DNA from: Zoroaster sp. YZ-2022
Taxonomy: Eukaryota; Echinodermata; Asteroidea; Forcipulatida; Zoroasteridae
NCBI GenBank assembly: GCA_029582265.1
Contig: CM055828.1
Location: 28,102,618-28,166,617, forward strand
Length of the DNA stretch: 64,000 nt
Reading direction: 5' to 3'
Part shown: in pieces, positions 34,486 through 45,849 of the stretch
Layout: each line of letters begins with the position of its first letter
Position numbering within the stretch: the first letter of the stretch is position 1
The notes under the pieces: model-generated
What the model was told of the DNA's origin: nothing
Seen by the model: the letters and a program-made list of their open reading frames with translations, nothing else
Database searches by the model: none
Position numbers and translations under genes: made by a program

Positions 34486-37400
34486 GGTGGCACACAGTTG
34501 ATTTTGTAAGATTACTTGGAAAGGACAGCAGGCTTGTACATGTATGTACTGAAGGTTGCTTAATTTAAGAACAGAATTTTGTGGATCGGAGTGGCCTCTA
34601 TGTGTAGGAGGGTTTTAATCAACGTAACACGGTTGTACTGCCATTCCAAAATCAGGTGGCCGCTTTGAATGATAATCCCGTAATCCATAATACCGTTAAC
34701 TCAATTACCGTTTCAAAAATCACTGTAGCCGCGCTACAACCCCTGTTAACCCCTGTGGTTTTGACCCTAGAAATAAATAAAAGGCAGCTACAAAAAGGAC
34801 AATTCTGGAAATCTCATTTGCTAAAAGCTAAGACTTATTTCGAAGTCCCTAGGGATATGCATATGTTCGCTGACAGCATGGACCCTGTACTTAACCAAAT
34901 AAAGGTTCCATGCTGCCAAGTGCTCACTTTGTCTCGAAGACATAAACAAATGATAACAAAAATAACCAATTAAACTCGACTTATTATAGGGGTGATCAAA
35001 TCTTCTACATCAACCACTGTTTCTGAAGTCAAATTTGTTAAATAACTTGAACAGAGAAACCCCATAAATATTGGAAAGTTACATAAATTTTAATAAGTTC
35101 TGATTACAGATGTCTAAGCTATTTGATGTTTTGAGACAAGTAAACAATTGGCTACTTTCAGAATAGAACCTGATGTGTAGTCGACGCGTCAATTCGGCAT
35201 GTTTGCCCACATCATGAGTAGGAACGGTAAACAGTAAACACCACAACTATAACTTAGTGAATGAAAGCAATAGGCCTACCTACATATTTTGTGATCTTAT
35301 TCACAAAGGTGCGATGATACCACCATGGGGGTAGACGTCATGTCTACATACACCATAACAAACCCAATAAGATTATCATTCCAGTGAAAATCCTTCAAAA
35401 TATCATCTTTGGATAGATCATGGAGGAAGAAAACAGATGGTGGCCAACACTTCATCATATAACCCCAGTTTACTTAAAAAGGTGTTACAATACCACCGGG
35501 ACTGAGCTTACAATCAATAACGGAAGCTTTGATGTGCCGCAGCTCAGTTCATCTTAGACAAGACAATAGGTAACAAAGGAGTAACAGCAGGGGGTAATCC
35601 CTTCGTATTCTTTACTCGCTTCTGGGTCTTAAAATTCCTGCATAAAACCAGTGTTCGTGACTGATCAGCTACAAGCCAGTGATTGTTAGAAAGATGCCCA
35701 ATACATCCTTGGGACTATCAGATCTTTTGGCTTATTGACATGTTTTTACTTTCGTTTTTACTCAGGAATGGGAATAAGTCGTATACACCAAAGGTACAGT
35801 CCGGGCCTTTGGTAAATATAGACATATTTTGCACACAGCTTTGGAATTTCGAGTAGAGGGTCCGTGATAAGGGAGGGAGGCAGTGAATTTTGCTCGTGCT
35901 CACCGGTGTGTCCAATACCTTTGGATAAAGGCGGTGGGGATGAGCCAAGCAGTGAATGAGGTGCCTGATAATGTGTACATTCTTATGCATGAAGATCAAG
36001 ACATAATTATAAACTTACCTTTCAGCTTAATTTGTCAGTGAAAACATGTTTTTTCAATTTCTCAAACTGGTCAAAAGAGAGCGGTTTCCTTTCACACAGC
36101 ATGCATTACAGTTTTGTCCAAAGACAATATTTTGTTGCTCTCTTGCCTAAATTATTCATCTCTAGCATAATTATTCATCTCTGGCATAATTATTCCTCTC
36201 GATCTTCGAATCCGTCTTTTTTTAATTTTTTTTTATTTTTTATTTTATTTTTTTTTTTTTTTTTTACAAACACATGTGAAATAATGTCATGGCCCTTTTG
36301 TTTCTATAAACATGTAAAATCAAGTTCATGACTCATGGTTTTAAACTGTTTGCTTCAAGGAATACATGCTGCAGGAGTGATACACGATTGACCATAAAGC
36401 CGTTTAAAATACACATGATTAATAATCTCTAAAACATAAATAGTCACAGTTTTACATATAACTTACTTGGTGTAAAGTTGCTGATGGTATAAAGCACACA
36501 TTGAAATATTGATTTTGGAGGTGCTATAATCTGAATTAGTACAATAATGACACAATGTATTAAGTTCATTCTTACACAGTATGCATATACAAAAAATGTG
36601 TTCTGGATTACTAGTAAAATAATCTTGTTTATAAATCTGTATTGGCAAGACATGCTCACAGCATCACAACTCAGTATTTGATTGTAAGTTCCAACCAGAA
36701 ATCGGAGAACTGAAGTTATTTTTCATATGGTCTATCCCTAAATCAAGAACTTTTAACAGATTAAAGGACTGACAGTAGAAGAAACCGTAATTTATTTACT
36801 GGAAACCGTAAACGGTTAGCAGTACAAAAGTGGATACCGTCACGGGAAATGTTATGGTTTACACTGCGTTTGAATTGGGATCGGCCTACGTCTTCACTCA
36901 GTAGTCACATTCTACACCGGAACTTATTTTCCTCTTGCAAAGGATAGTCCATTTATGGAGTAATTACAAATATTTAAATGCCATTATGCATTGATGCATT
37001 CAAAGATTAAAAAGGTCTTTTGAACATTTTTACATTCATGCCAATAATCATTATCTTCACACCCAGGTACATGTTTGGCCTTCGAAGTTTGCTTTTAACT
37101 AAAGAATGCGCCACCGCACCCACGGAAAAAAGCAATTATTTCCAAATGCTATCTCGAAATGTATCAGGAAGACTGACATTCTATTCTGGTAATACGTGAT
37201 CTGGAACTAAACATTTTCATAAACCTAAACATTTTCAAAAGCCATTTATTTTCAATGTTTGAAAAATGTTGGAAGAGACATCCAGTAAGAAGAGAATATA
37301 ACAAATCAGAGTTTATTTAAATGAACATATACTGTGGCTGTTCCTGTTGCCGTATCGATTTGTTAATACCTTCAAAGTTAAACTCCTTAAACATTCAACA

Positions 37401-38569
37401 CTGACTTTTTCTGGTCGCGCGGTTTACAAGCAATGCATTAAAAGGCAGTGTTTGAACCATAGTGCTGGGTCCTTGGACGTCACATGAAAGGGGAAAACAA
37501 TTTCGATGGAGATTATTCCAACTATGTCGCAATTGTAATCTACCATGCCAAGTTGTTTTTTTCCCTGGTAAAGCCACGGAATAGAATTGGAATGAGATTA
37601 TAAAACTATAGAAAGCCAATTTCTGAATGCAAACACATGGGGAAAAGTAAGCAATCCTAACTGAAAATATAATGGGCAAACCGCATAGTAGAATGGTTTT
37701 CCGAATAAATAGGTATGTAGGCCCAAGTCTATAGCCAATAATTTTGTTCCACTTGAAGATTAGCGCATTAATTAATTGCCTTCGTTGGATTTGTCAACGG
37801 AGAAGAAGCAAACTTGCACTCCACATACTGAATCTAAAAGTCACTTTGTTACAGAGCCTTCCTCAAGAAATATTTAATAAAATATGGCAATCCAAATATT
37901 GCATAATAGAACAACGGATCCTTGGACGTCCAGTTTACTTTCCAGATACCAAAGTGTCTCGTACGTTCATTTTGAATGACACAATTATTGACTACAGAGG
38001 GCGCTATGAGTTGGCAGTGATTGCCTGGCAATGACGGCTGTGTATAGCATTGTGAGTGGTAGTCAATGTTCTCACTGTGTAGTGTCAGCAGATATATTCA
38101 TCAGCATCTTACATATTTTACATTAAAGTGTCATTCACTGCTTTGTTTCAAGACTTTCCTTGTTAGTAACCTAAATATATTACCTACAATCCAGGACACA
38201 ATTCGGTGGGACTCCTCTCCCCCTGTCTCATGTGTATAATAATCATGTTGCATAGACCCATAGTTGGAGAAGAGAGTTCATGTTTAAAGCATCCTAACGA
38301 TTTTGTTCCAAACATTTGGCCAGCATAATGACATTGCAATGTATGGCTATTTGTCAAAACAAACTGCATGTTATGTAAGAGGAAGTTTTCAGCACCATGT
38401 CATTATCTCTGTAATGAGTTCTTCCCAGAACCGCAAACAACTCATTACATGTTTCTACAGCAAACGTCCTCTTACTGTTTTTCCACCAAGCAAAACTTCA
38501 AATGTTACTTAAATCTTCTAGTTCGTGTAATGTTCAAGTTGAGTAATAAACAATTAACTTTAGGCCTAC

Positions 38570-38702
38570 CTGCCAACGTCGTCTTGCCATGTACCGCTTT
38601 AGTCTCACCGATGCCCCACGTAGTCTATAGCTCTGCCTGTGTGTCAGCGTCTTTCTTGCTAACCATGGGCGTTCCAGACATTGGGTTATTGTGCGGCGAT
38701 TG
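38570..38702 (-). CDS. Exon 6: end of kinase, autoinhibitory linker, first half of calmodulin helix
   Basis: The 133-bp exon runs from acceptor CCATTCACAG to donor GTAGGCC. It reads DNRRTITQCLERPWLARKTL, then THRQSYRLRGASVRLKRYMA and RRRWQ. The CLxHPWL-type end of the kinase domain (CLERPWL here) is followed by a basic autoinhibitory linker and the Trp-anchored start of the MLCK calmodulin-binding helix (vertebrate KKYMARRKWQ). It ends in phase 0 directly after RRRWQ, exactly inside the calmodulin site, so the helix is completed by an exon 13.5 kb away. Confidence 0.93.
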
Positions 38703-40420
38703 CTGTGAATGGAAAAGGGTAAAATCAAGGGCTTCAAATCAAATAGACATTTAAGGAGATTATATACTCCTTCCTCTAAGGTTTATGCTTCTTCAATGGC
38801 TGTTGGGGAGGAGAAGTTACGTAAATCCCGCAACGATAAACAATGGGGAATAAAAGAAGGGGACACTGGAGTGCGGTACTATGGGGGAATTAGGGAATGA
38901 CTGAAGGGATGACTCTCAATTACAATTACAAGCTCGACTTCAGAATGGTTTAGGAAATATACGAGATCATAATCTACAATTCATGAGGGGCAATAACCAT
39001 CATACAGCAATATGTGGTTAAAGTGTGCAAGTATTATGGGCGTGGGAGTACTTCACGAGAGACAACACAGAGGCTAAAAGCAAAACAAGCGACCCCGTGT
39101 TATGCTGCACATTTCAAACATGATTTATTACACGGCCATTGTTAAATGGTGCTTTTCACTCACATGAATGCTTTTTTCACTCAGGTGAATGACAATGGTG
39201 CATTGGTATTTATGAAGGAATGCTTCTTTCAATACCGTTACATTCCAATGCACTTATATCATTCTACACAAATTCAAGTTATTGAAAGTTGGATTTCTAC
39301 TGTAACATTTAGCAGGATGTTGTTTAAATGATGTATTGAACAAGTTGCATTAAAAAAATCTGAACCGACAGGTGCAACGTTGATTTTTAACATATGATAC
39401 TTTTGGCTTTCTGCAAAATGAAGGCTCCCTGAACACTTGATTGCGATAATAAGCAGTGGCAGTACGGGAATTAAAGTCAAGGGCAAAACAATTCAAAAAT
39501 ACGTCAACAAATTATTTATCAAAAATCTTTTTATAAAAGTAAAACAACAAAAAATAAACAACAGATTCCACACATGAAGATGTTGACCATTTTGGGATGC
39601 CCTTTTTCATGCCCAGGGGTAGCTTTCATTGCTGAGATACTTTTATCCTGATTAAATCCCTATTCTCCCAGTGAGAATACTTATAGGCCCCAGTCGGGTA
39701 ACCCTCGGGTAACAACGACACCTGTTGTCTTACTCAGAACTCTGACAGTTGGGTAAATGCTACTGGGAGCAAAAACTCCATTTTAGCGTCACCAATGACA
39801 ATGAGAAAAAGGATCCATAAGAAAAGGATCCGGGGGTCGAGATGTAATAAAACCATTTCCAAACCAAGGTAGTACTTTGGGAAAGTTCGGGGGTAAGTCA
39901 ACATTATGAATCATTTGATTTTTACCAGTGTTACAAATTCATCACCCTGAAAAAAACTGTGGTGTTAAAATAACACCAGTGGTGTCAACTTGATTCTTCC
40001 ACAGTGCTTATGTTTGGTGAGTTGTCCAATATAAACATCACTGGTTTAGTTTTTAACACAACAATTTTTAGACAACTAGACTATTATGCTGTCTCATCAT
40101 CAACTAGCCTGAAGATCTGACGTCACGCTTCGAGGCTCGTGAATTACGTCAGATACCGGCCGCCCCGCCGCCATGTTTCCCGGAGATTCAACTTTGACCG
40201 TGTGCGCGATGATGGGCGTCCACGCCCAATATCTCCAGCGATATTTGGATGGCAGAAGTGTGCGCGCGCGTCCCATTGTTATATTCGCGCGCGAGCCTCA
40301 AAGAATGAAGGCAGATCTTCAGTGCAACGTATCCAATGATATCCCTTGAATGGTACGGCAGTAGCCTGTCTCTATCCTTGATAGGATAAAGACAGGGAAC
40401 CAGTCTAATCATCAACCTAC
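38703..40420 (-). other. Intron between exons 5 and 6
   Basis: A 1.7 kb intron. A short symmetrical GGTGTTAAAATAACACC lies at about 39961 and the CpG-rich inverted-repeat element at 40110-40322. Otherwise AT-rich sequence with nothing recognised. Confidence 0.85.
40110..40322. mobile_element. CpG-rich inverted-repeat element with CRE motifs
   Basis: It is bounded by CTGAAGATCTG plus GAGGCTCG at the left and CGAGCCTC plus CAGATCTTCAG at the right, imperfect inverted arms of about 31 bp. Inside are TGACGTCA (a CRE palindrome) and its inverted partner ACGTCAGAT, a GCCGCCATG context and CGCGCGCG runs. It is far richer in CpG than its surroundings. It may be a small transposon or, less likely, an intragenic promoter. 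A 57-codon plus-strand frame inside is not supported by any family. Confidence 0.55.
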
Positions 40421-40573
40421 TCTTTATCCTTGACCAGTAATCCAGCGATGAAATCCTTGGCATCACTTGAGATGTCATCAAAAGCCTCGTCTTCAAAGTC
40501 CCACTCGCCGAGCGTGACGTTCGTGAGCGTCTGGGCCTCCGTGTCGCCCATGAAGGGAGATAAACCGCTCAAG
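40421..40573 (-). CDS. Exon 5: kinase C-lobe
   Basis: The 153-bp exon runs from acceptor GTTGCAG to donor GTAGGTTG. It encodes LSGLSPFMGDTEAQTLTNVT, then LGEWDFEDEAFDDISSDAKD and FIAGLLVKDK. This is the helix G and H region; the vertebrate counterpart begins VSGLSPFMGDNDNETLANVT. The exon leaves with two bases (GA) of an Asp codon. Reading through the donor would meet TAG within one codon, which supports splicing here. Confidence 0.94.
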
Positions 40574-40857
40574 CTGCAACATCAATTGAGTTAACTCTAG
40601 TCTCAATAATTATGTCAAGGTCTTCACGTCACCAACCTGTGTTTATGCATATGGGGGTGGGGGACGAGACATCTGACATCGTGTGCCTGGTCAATTTAAC
40701 CATGGAGGAAGGACTGTTGTTACCACTGGGCAGGAGCAGATTCCAGAATGTTTTTGTGGGGATCTACATGGATGGCACTTTTGGTGTTATGACTATATGG
40801 GATTGGTAAGGACCCCTGGAGACCCTTTGTATCTGCCCCTGATGAGCCTGCACATGG

Positions 40858-41012
40858 TTGGTCCAGTCATGGTCCAGTCATGGTCCAGTCATGGTCCAGT
40901 CATGGTCCAGTCATGGTCCAGTCATGGTCCAGTCATGGTCCAGTCATGGTCCAGTCATGGTCCAGTCATGGTCCAGTCATGGTCCAGTCATGGTCCAGTC
41001 ATGGTCCAGTCA
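40858..41012. repeat. 11-bp minisatellite, about 14 copies
   Basis: GGTCCAGTCAT is repeated about 14 times with almost no variation until the last unit (GGTCCAGTCAC). An 11-base period leaves all plus frames open, which explains the Ser/His/Val-rich frame read through it. No function is implied. Confidence 0.92.
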
Positions 41013-41068
41013 CGGAGGAGGGTTCCTTCCTCCATGGTCTATAGTCTGATCCTATGGTTGATCGTTTA

Positions 41069-41192
41069 CAGTGGCGGACACATGGGAGGGAAGTCAAAGG
41101 GGAATATGCTCCCCCTGTTTTGTACAGATTCAAACTCTTCCCAAATGTTGGGGTCAAATGCCCCTTCTATATCACCCTGGGTCCACCCATGG
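41069..41192. mobile_element. Small CAGTGGCGG inverted-repeat element
   Basis: It starts CAGTGGCGGACACATGGG and ends CCCTGGGTCCACCCATGG, imperfect inverted ends. It is about 124 bp and belongs to the same style as the repeats at 5815, 30734 and 51845. Confidence 0.45.
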
Positions 41193-42885
41193 CTATAGAC
41201 AGAAAGGAGGTGCTAATAACTTGCATTGGAGTACACTGTATATCAGCGCAATAAACCATTAGCAATTAAACAACATAGCGCCCTCTGTAATCCACAACTC
41301 TTTAGTTACCAAAGCTGTCTGGTTGAGGAAAACCCAAAGACTTTAAAACACTTTGATCCATCAAAACCCTATGACAGACGAAGGGTTTTGAGAATAGGAG
41401 GATTAACAAGCGTTCCAAGTATACCATACTAAGTTTTTAACAGGGCAACCGTCTCATGTCTTAGCACCTCGTTTTCGTATATATATATATTGTATATATA
41501 TATATTTTCCACAATATCTATATGTAGTTAAAACATTTTAATCTTAATGATATCAATCTTCCCAATATTTAATTTAATTTTTGTGGTGCTGTCAAAGTGA
41601 AATTATTGCCATAATATTTTTGGACTGCATGAGAACTTTCCCTCAAATTCCACATCAGAAAGAAAAATACCGAATCTGAATGAAATTTGTTCTCTATCAG
41701 TTAGTTATGTCACTGCATCAAGGTGCACCAACAGTTTCGCTCACCAAAGTACGGATCTTTCTGTGAAAATAACGAACCGGTACAGGAACAGTGGATGCAT
41801 TGTCATGGCTATGTACGGCCATACAGCCATTAAAATATCATGCTTGACAAGATCTAAACTCTCTTCTTAATTTATTAAAGCAAACCCTAGAGTCACTGCT
41901 CTGAAACTAATATGCAAGTGCATGGCCTTTGATCACGTAGCGAAATTGCGTTCATTCAGGAACGTTCTCGTACAATAGTTCTAGAGATTGATATCTAACG
42001 TTATATGAGCTTGTCTGACAAAGGAATGTTTGGAAGTGAACAGCTTTTTGTCATGATGTATGACATGTCTTGACAATGCTAGGATTTCGGTTACAGAAAA
42101 TGGTATATTGCTTGTTCATATTTTTAATAGCCTGAAGAAAAACATTGGTAGGAATTTGAACAATGTTTAAAGGCAGTATTGACCTAATGTATTTGAAATG
42201 ATGGATGTGTGTTCGTGTGTTCGTGTGTTCTAGAACCAATAGCATACTTGTTGTCAGGCATGACGACAAAATATGTCTGTCAACAGATATTTGTCTCAAC
42301 TGTGTCTATTTTGTCAGGAATATGATACAAACTTTGTCACCATCAACAGATCAAGGATATGATAATTGTCATCTAAACATTCCAGGTGCGTGTAGATTTG
42401 AGACAGTGCAAATAGAAGTTGCAACGCATGAAACAATTTTCAGGACGACAAATCGACGTTACTTTCCAATTTCTTGAACAATGTTAACAACATTTATTGC
42501 CCAACAGGGTGACAACTTACATTCAAGAGATATGAGATTTTCGTGAAATGAATAATATATTTTTTTCCAGAATGCGTGATATTCGGGATTTATTGATGAG
42601 AATTGGTAACAAATGCGTGTCAAACACATAATACGTAAGAGAAAGCAAATACCCATAATTATATGATATTTGTGTCAAAGGTTGTGAATGAATTTAAAAA
42701 AAATTCCAGAAACGTTTAGTATCCATTGACAACAGAAGCAATGATCACATTTCATTTTCCACTTTTCATGTAATGCTCATACACATAAGACCCAGGTTTG
42801 TTAACAATTGTTTGAAAGCCAATGCCTACCCATAGGCCCAAATACATATAGCTAATGAAACTACAATGGAAGCCGAGGGAACTCA

Positions 42886-43653
<768 letters not shown>

Positions 43654-43833
43654 CTTGTTCCTATCTTATCTACACACATTATATTCTCTGGTTTGAGGTC
43701 GAGGTGGAGAAAGTTCCGCTTGTGCATGTGCTCTACTCCGTCACAAACCTGTCGCATATACAGAATAACTTCCTTCTCGGTGAGATCAAAATCATCATCA
43801 ACAACTCGCTCAAAGAGCTCCCCACCTGATATA
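43654..43833 (-). CDS. Exon 3: kinase hinge to catalytic loop
   Basis: The 180-bp exon runs from acceptor TTCTCTAG to donor GTATGTC. It encodes ISGGELFERVVDDDFDLTEK, then YMRQVCDGVEHMHKRN and the catalytic loop FLHLDLKPENIMCVDKIGTR. The HLDLKPEN form, with Leu in place of the Arg of HRD, is characteristic of MLCK kinases (vertebrate VHLDLKPENIM). Catalytic Asp, Lys and Asn are present. It enters with one base of a split Tyr codon and leaves with two bases (AG) of an Arg codon completed by exon 4. Confidence 0.95.
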
Positions 43834-43999
43834 CTAGAGAATAATAAAAATAATAACTAATGTAAATAAAAACAAAATTCGAGTTGGTGCCGTAAAGTGA
43901 TGTCAATTTGTAGAAATCAAATTACGTCAAATTAAAAAAATTTTTTGGCAGGGCGTATCATTGGAGTGGGCAAAGGGGATTCCCATTTTTATATGCCCA

Positions 44000-44340
44000 C
44001 TTTATGCTCAGTGTTCCCTTTTGTCTGTTTGCCACCCTTACATACACACTGGGTCCGCCCCTGGGTCCGCCGACAGTGATGAGAGGGTAAACAATAGTAT
44101 GGGACTGTTTGGCCATGGAGGAAGAAATAGACTATGAACATGGATGTAAAATTCCCTGTACAGCCAGCTACACCTAAATCTGAGCCATGAAAGACATTCG
44201 GGTGCATACCAGCCTCTAGTGGTGGATCAAGGGGGCCAAAAAGGGGTTCACAAAAAAGTATGGTAAATTTACATTGGCTACATGCTGACATAAACAAGGT
44301 ACATGCTCCCCCCACCCCCACTGACAGCCACTGGAAAGCA
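44000..44340. repeat. Remnants of CAGTGGCGGATCC-type repeats
   Basis: CCTGGGTCCGCC occurs at about 44048-44072 and AGTGGTGGATCAAGGGGG at about 44217, the expected right and left ends of this element type; the sequence ends near CAGCCACTGG. Boundaries are unclear. Confidence 0.4.
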
Positions 44341-45849
44341 AGTAAAAGCCAACATTCCTCCAACTTAGAGTGTTTTAATAACTCACACTCGAATTTCCGA
44401 TTATAGGAGTTATAGTTATTATAGTTAATTGTGTTCCATTTCCTGAATTTCCGTTTCAGAGGAGTAGGCATAATCAATGCCAATTTAAGGCTTCTCCTTT
44501 ACTCCCCAATCGTGTAAAAGCCATGCGCTGCAAATGACTGTGGACTGTCCCAAAGGACATGAGCCAGCATTTTCCACACTTTAATTTTCCGTGGGCAAAT
44601 CCTGTATCCACGCTTGGGTGGAGCATTTACAAGAAAGTGGCATATTGTACTCAATGAATCACTGGTATTACTACTAGCTGGCTTTCATCAATAGACTCGG
44701 TTGTTGTTACATTAATCTGTTCCTGTTTCAGGTGAAACGCTGAACTCGTCAACAGTCCTTTTGTCATTACGTTTCATCGATGGCTTTTTAAATCATAATT
44801 CTCATTCGGTCCATATTATTATTCAAGGTTTTGTAGTTGTACATTTCTAGGAAGAACTTTCTCGGTAGCTGTTTGTACCTCTGACATGGCACACACATTT
44901 TGTGTGCATGGTTCTGCAGCAAGCTAGTATTGAACAATCACAGCCTGTATAGATACTGGTATGTAACTTGCAATTGGTCAACAAAGTTGAGTGACGCTAT
45001 CGGGGTCAATGTGCTGACCTTTCATGATTTGTGAGACCACTTAGCTTTACCGAACGTGTCCAACAATACAAATCCTCATGGCACTTAAGATGAATAACTT
45101 TATATTATCATGAAAGAGGATTTGAAATTTCTGATCATTAATGAACTGCAATGCTCAGAAAATTGTGTGAGTTAATTTCTGAAAAACAATTGTCAACCAC
45201 CTGCAATTAATAATGATTTGTTTTCAATTCTTTTGATTTACTAAAAACAAAAAGCCCCTCTGAAAGACTAACTTTTAAGACGATGTCCTATCTTAACTTC
45301 TATCTAAATTATAATGAGCAATTTTACTGGGGAAGGGTTTTGGCCAAAACATGAACAAGCAACTTTGGGGAGTCTAGTAGATAAACCACAGGGGAGTTCC
45401 ACCGGATTATTCCTGTAGGATGTTTTTTATGTGATATAGCTGTTCTTACAATAAGCCGTGGGCTCTTCATTGGTTATTCATACGATTCCGTTCATAGTGA
45501 TCCCATTTGAAGTTGGCTTCCCGTATCCGGGAGTGACTAGTCGGTGAATCCCCAAAAATGCCCCAAGCTGAAAAGTGCCCCTGATGGCGTTTGTTTCGAA
45601 AGGTAGCAAGTCACTTCTGTGATAAGTCACCTGGAAGAACTACGCTAAAAGCACAACAAGAATCCGAGTTGAAAACTAAAACAAACAATTTTCTTTCATG
45701 TTTTATCAACATCGTTTCCCATCTTACAAATGATGAAAAAGCCATTGTGTAGGGATAATGACATGCTTCGCTTGGTATGGGCATGGGTGCACACAACAGT
45801 AAAATCGCTCCGAAAATAGGTATTTGTTTTGTGTTAGGAACCACCCAGT

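Larger units (their letters stand above)
25032..38569 (-). other. 13.5-kb intron splitting the calmodulin helix
   Basis: This phase-0 intron separates RRRWQ (exon 6) from KTATAV (exon 7). It holds the candidate telokin-like first exon (32020-32076), an inverted-repeat element (29.5 kb), a CAGCGGCG element (30.7 kb), a repeated module at 31.1 and 34.3 kb, and a SINE with an expanded microsatellite tail (32.8-33.3 kb). An AAAG run lies at 25050-25075. Other stretches (25.1-27.9, 28.0-29.5, 34.5-38.5 kb) show no exons; poly-T lies near 36215-36265. Confidence 0.85.

Noticed and set aside
40683..41198. 171-residue plus-strand frame with MVQSWSSHGPV repeats
   Set aside because: An 11-bp minisatellite keeps all frames open; the flanks have no coding features.
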